Positions 43,286-45,611 of a DNA stretch of 45,611 nucleotides are shown in pieces; the first letter of the stretch is position 1, and each line of letters opens with the position of its first letter. The translations under genes and the position numbers were made by a program. Origin of the DNA: an uncultured Desulfobulbaceae bacterium (GTDB lineage Bacteria > Desulfobacterota > Desulfobulbia > Desulfobulbales > BM004); NCBI GenBank assembly GCA_945787325.1, contig CALZHP010000013.1:1-45611 (forward strand), read 5' to 3'. The notes beneath the pieces were generated by a model that searched no databases, was not told where the DNA came from, and saw nothing but the letters and a program-made list of their open reading frames with translations.

Positions 43286-43930
43286 TTACAAACTATCAAT
43301 GCTGCTTACCAGGTCCGACATGGAACATATAACCCTGTCCGCTGTGAGGCCACGGGCTTCACCAATACCGTTTGCATAAAAAATTGTTCGGCATCCGGCA
43401 TTGATTCCAACCTGAATATCGGTGGCATGATCACCTACCATGACAATTTCATCCGTATTCAGACTCCATTTATCTGCCAAATAATGTATGGCAACGGGGT
43501 CGGGTTTTTTGGCAGAAAGAGTGTCACCGCCGATTATTTCCTGAAAGTAGTGGTCAATATTAAGGAAATAAAGAATTTTTAAAGTAAATTTAGAACTTTT
43601 GTTGGTGACCACGGCAAGCATATACTGACCGGACAACTTATCCAGCAAACTTGAAATTCCTGGAATCAGAGTCGTTTTATCCGTGCAATGATCTCCATAA
43701 TGTTTTGAAAAAATATCCAGGGATTTTTCAAGGTACTCTTCATGCTTCTCACCCAGCGAGCGCACAATAAGTTTCTGTACGCCATCACCAACAAAGCTCT
43801 CAATCTCACCTAACGATCTTTCAGGAAGGTCGAGTTGGCGTAATGTGTAATTAACACTTGTAGCCAGATCCTGAGAAGAATCAATAAGGGTACCGTCCAA
43901 GTCAAAAATGACTGCTTTAATATTATTCAT
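43286..43930 (-). CDS. gph: Phosphoglycolate phosphatase-like HAD hydrolase
   Basis: This 214-residue HAD-superfamily phosphatase has motif I FDLDGTLIDSS (about residues 9-19), motif II VVTNKSS (about 109), the lysine in SAKKPDP (about 143) and motif III MVGDHATDIQVG (about 164). The cap region and SVNYTLRQLDLP fit the Gph branch, which clears 2-phosphoglycolate formed in DNA repair or by oxygenase reactions. Related enzymes act on other phosphates, so the substrate is a family-based assignment. It is the first gene of the gph-thpR pair. Confidence 0.85.
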   Translation of the reverse strand: MNNIKAVIFDLDGTLIDSSQDLATSVNYTLRQLDLPERSLGEIESFVGDGVQKLIVRSLGEKHEEYLEKSLDIFSKHYGDHCTDKTTLIPGISSLLDKLSGQYMLAVVTNKSSKFTLKILYFLNIDHYFQEIIGGDTLSAKKPDPVAIHYLADKWSLNTDEIVMVGDHATDIQVGINAGCRTIFYANGIGEARGLTADRVICSMSDLVSSIDSL

Positions 43931-44267
43931 GAATTACTTAACTATACCTTTTATTGATATTGATAATGTATATTGAAGATCTAGAAATACCACCGATGTT
44001 ATCATTATAGTATTTTTTTTGTTATGCATTTCCCAAGCTGCTATACCCCGTGGTTTCTTTTCATTATCTCTTATAAATCAAATGCGTGCATGCGACAATC
44101 TGTCCATTGTTATGCTTATTCCGTCATGAATATTATTCTTCAAACAGATTGGAAAAGGTATTAATTATTGTAAATGTAATAACCTCTTTGATTGCGAAAA
44201 CATTCAATAATACAAGAATTCAAATCACTACCCTTTGAGCATCATATTTTTAGCTTGAAAAATTTTC
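43931..44267. other. Intergenic region before the ArsR gene
   Basis: The region between the divergent gph and arsR-type genes is AT-rich. It has no open frame worth calling and no strong hairpin. The promoter of gph on the minus strand must lie here but is not distinct. Confidence 0.5.
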
Positions 44268-44309
44268 TTGACACCAAGTGTTTTAGTATTTAATTTAATG
44301 CTTAAATAC
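44268..44309 (+). promoter_or_regulatory. Promoter and operator of the ArsR-type regulator
   Basis: TTGACA (44268-44273) is followed after 17 bases by TAATTT (44291-44296). An exact inverted repeat, GTATTTAA (44286-44293) and TTAAATAC (44302-44309), with an eight-base spacer, covers the -10 and the start region. This is the position expected for autorepression by the dimeric ArsR protein encoded 16 bases downstream. Confidence 0.7.
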
Positions 44310-44325
44310 CATTTGGGAGGATTAC

Positions 44326-44604
44326 ATGCTGGAAAAAAAAGTTGAGGCTGTTTCGGCCTTGTTAAAATCAATATCACATCCGCTTCGCCTGAAAATACTC
44401 TGTCTTCTTCAAGACGGAGAAATGACTGTGGGAGACATTCGTGAACAGGTAGAGACTACAAATGCCAATGTTTCCCAGCACCTTACAATTTTACGAAATC
44501 AAGGGATTGTCGAGTCACGTAAAGATGCAAACTTTATTTATAACCGCATAGCCGACAAGAGAGTGGTTAAGCTTATGGGCACACTCCAAGCCCTGTTCTG
44601 TTAA
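44326..44604 (+). CDS. ArsR family repressor with BigR/SqrR-type cysteine pair
   Basis: This 92-residue winged-helix protein has the ArsR fold: LLKSISHPLRLKILCLL, then VGDIREQVETTNANVSQHLT as recognition helix, and QGIVESRKDANFIYNRI as wing. The metal site ELCVC of arsenic and cadmium sensors is missing. Instead it has exactly two cysteines, Cys26 (KILC) and Cys92 (the last residue, ALFC). BigR and SqrR carry their redox pair at Cys42/Cys108 and Cys41/Cys107, also 66 apart, in the same local contexts (as I recall LVC and IFC in BigR). Those proteins leave DNA when sulfide or persulfide links the cysteines. A strong ribosome site (GGGAGGA) precedes the ATG. The RND transporter gene starts 66 bases after the stop, with no terminator seen. 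Confidence 0.88.
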   Translation: MLEKKVEAVSALLKSISHPLRLKILCLLQDGEMTVGDIREQVETTNANVSQHLTILRNQGIVESRKDANFIYNRIADKRVVKLMGTLQALFC

Positions 44605-44670
44605 CATTTTATCATTACGATCATAATTAATAATTTAAATAAGTTATAAACTTATATCATTGAGGAAATA

Positions 44671-45611
44671 ATGAAGCTTGGAAGAAAAATTGTTAACTTT
44701 TCAATTGAAAAGCCCAAAATAGTCGTAACCATAATTGTCTTAATGACACTGGTTCTCGGTGCCATGATGAGCATGGTAAAGGTTGATACCGACCCTGAGA
44801 ACATGCTTTCAGAAGATGAAGCCGTGCGGGTGTTCCACAATCAGACCAAGAAAGAGTTTGAACTTCATGATGTCGTGGTCCTGGGCATTGTCAACGATAA
44901 ACACCAGGATGGCGTATTTAATCCCGCCACACTAAAGCAAGTCCATGATTTGACAGAGTTTGCAAAAACCCTGGAAGATCCTGACGATCCGCAGCGAAAA
45001 GTAGTTACGAGAAATGTTATCGCCCCGGGAACTGTTGATAATATAGAACAGGCTGGCAAGGGCCAGGTGCGGTTTGAATGGCTTATGAAAGAAGCTCCGA
45101 CCACACAGGAGGAAGCGCTTAAGATACGCGATAATGCCATGTCGAACCCCCTTCTGAAGGGCACACTTGTTTCAGAAGACGGTCAGGCGATAGCCATTTA
45201 CTTGCCTATTACCTCAAAAGATTTTGCTTATAATGTCCGTGAACGCCTACTTGAAAAAATCGAAACTCTGCCCGAAGGTGATGAGCAATACTATATAACC
45301 GGCCTACCGGTAGCGGAAGATACATTTGGTGTTGAAATGTTTGTACAGATGGCTGTTTCAGCACCCCTTGCCATGCTTGCCATTTTTATACTGATGCTCC
45401 TGTTTTTCAGGAAAGTCAACATGATCATTTCACCAATGATCATCGCCATGGCTACGGTTATATGCACCATGGGCCTCCTGATAGGGACAGGCAATACCGT
45501 TCATATCATGAGCTCCATGATTCCCATATTCCTGATGCCGATTGCCGTTGTTGATTCCATTCATATTCTTTCCGAATTTTTTGATACATACCAGACAATT
45601 AAAGATCGCAG
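44671..45611 (+). CDS. RND/MMPL family transporter, partial (3' end outside window)
   Basis: The gene starts at an ATG with GAGGA six bases upstream and runs off the window after about 313 codons. TM1 is near residues 17-37 (KIVVTIIVLMTLVLGAMM type). A large periplasmic loop follows, starting VDTDPENMLSEDEAV, the pattern of HAE3/MmpL-type exporters, and running to about residue 225. TM2-TM4 follow from about residue 227 (SAPLAMLAIFILMLLFF; ISPMIIAMATVICTMGLLIG; IPIFLMPIAVVDSIHILSEF). The last stretch, with its Asp and His, is the conserved proton-relay region of this family. It is probably cotranscribed with the ArsR-type gene. Substrate unknown; lipids, hopanoids and sulfur compounds are all possible. 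Confidence 0.88.
   Translation, partial: MKLGRKIVNFSIEKPKIVVTIIVLMTLVLGAMMSMVKVDTDPENMLSEDEAVRVFHNQTKKEFELHDVVVLGIVNDKHQDGVFNPATLKQVHDLTEFAKTLEDPDDPQRKVVTRNVIAPGTVDNIEQAGKGQVRFEWLMKEAPTTQEEALKIRDNAMSNPLLKGTLVSEDGQAIAIYLPITSKDFAYNVRERLLEKIETLPEGDEQYYITGLPVAEDTFGVEMFVQMAVSAPLAMLAIFILMLLFFRKVNMIISPMIIAMATVICTMGLLIGTGNTVHIMSSMIPIFLMPIAVVDSIHILSEFFDTYQTIKDR

Noticed and set aside
1-45611. CRISPR arrays, insertion sequences, prophage or integrase genes
   Set aside because: No regularly spaced repeats, no transposase or integrase motifs and no terminal inverted repeats were seen on reading both strands.

Overview
The window is a stretch of ordinary bacterial chromosome: about 32 protein genes on both strands, one tRNA, the RNase P RNA, several regulatory sites, and two broken or doubtful small genes. 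The gene set points to a Gram-negative, most likely a Desulfobacterota (old Deltaproteobacteria) member. The reasons are a BamA with an extra N-terminal domain, a fused IspDF, the run Nif3 / C4 zinc-ribbon coiled-coil protein / RNase H / rnpB, a HemY-type protoporphyrinogen oxidase, an ethylbenzene-dehydrogenase-type haem domain protein, and an ArsR repressor with the cysteine pair of sulfide sensors. Base composition looks moderately AT-rich throughout. This placement is inference, and no species is claimed.

Layout. 1-3.6 kb: a secreted EB_dh haem-domain protein and a methyl-accepting chemotaxis protein. 3.6-12.6 kb (minus): acyl-CoA thioesterase, typA/bipA, mfd and bamA. 12.9-14.5 kb: two genes of a ZnuBC-like metal ABC transporter. 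14.5-18.3 kb: an SDR epimerase, a possible frameshifted micro-gene, a phosphohexomutase and a ComF protein. 19-24.6 kb: dnaA, a hemG-phosphoesterase pair and htpG, which has a Fur-box-like site over its putative promoter. 24.9-29.3 kb: BamE-like lipoprotein, pcm, a DedA/YqaA membrane protein, an MTA/SAH deaminase, a dispersed-repeat-like element and ychF. 29.8-34.6 kb: a TPR/propeller/OmpA protein, surE and an M48 membrane protease. 34.7-39.1 kb: a tRNA with CAT anticodon, an unassigned leader or small RNA, nif3, zinc ribbon, RNase H, rnpB and ispDF. 39.1-42.4 kb: the C-terminal remnant of a cation P-type ATPase, then bcsS and bcsA without bcsB. 42.7-45.6 kb: thpR, gph, an ArsR repressor and an RND-family transporter cut by the window end.

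How the genes work together. Envelope biogenesis is a recurring theme (bamA, a BamE-like lipoprotein, the OmpA-like anchor protein, the M48 protease, cellulose synthesis). So is repair and housekeeping (mfd, pcm, htpG, surE, ychF, typA).

Most interesting points: (i) an ArsR protein with two cysteines 66 residues apart, as in BigR/SqrR, next to an RND transporter and with a perfect dyad over its promoter; (ii) a TPR-propeller-CRD-OmpA protein with the domain order of PorE of the Bacteroidota type 9 secretion system; (iii) an orphan PilZ-containing BcsA whose 3' end overlaps bcsS by 101 bases; (iv) an ATPase remnant and a 38-codon frameshifted micro-gene, both lacking a usable start codon; (v) a terminator-ended leader or small RNA with no family assignment. 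I found no clearly new multi-gene system.
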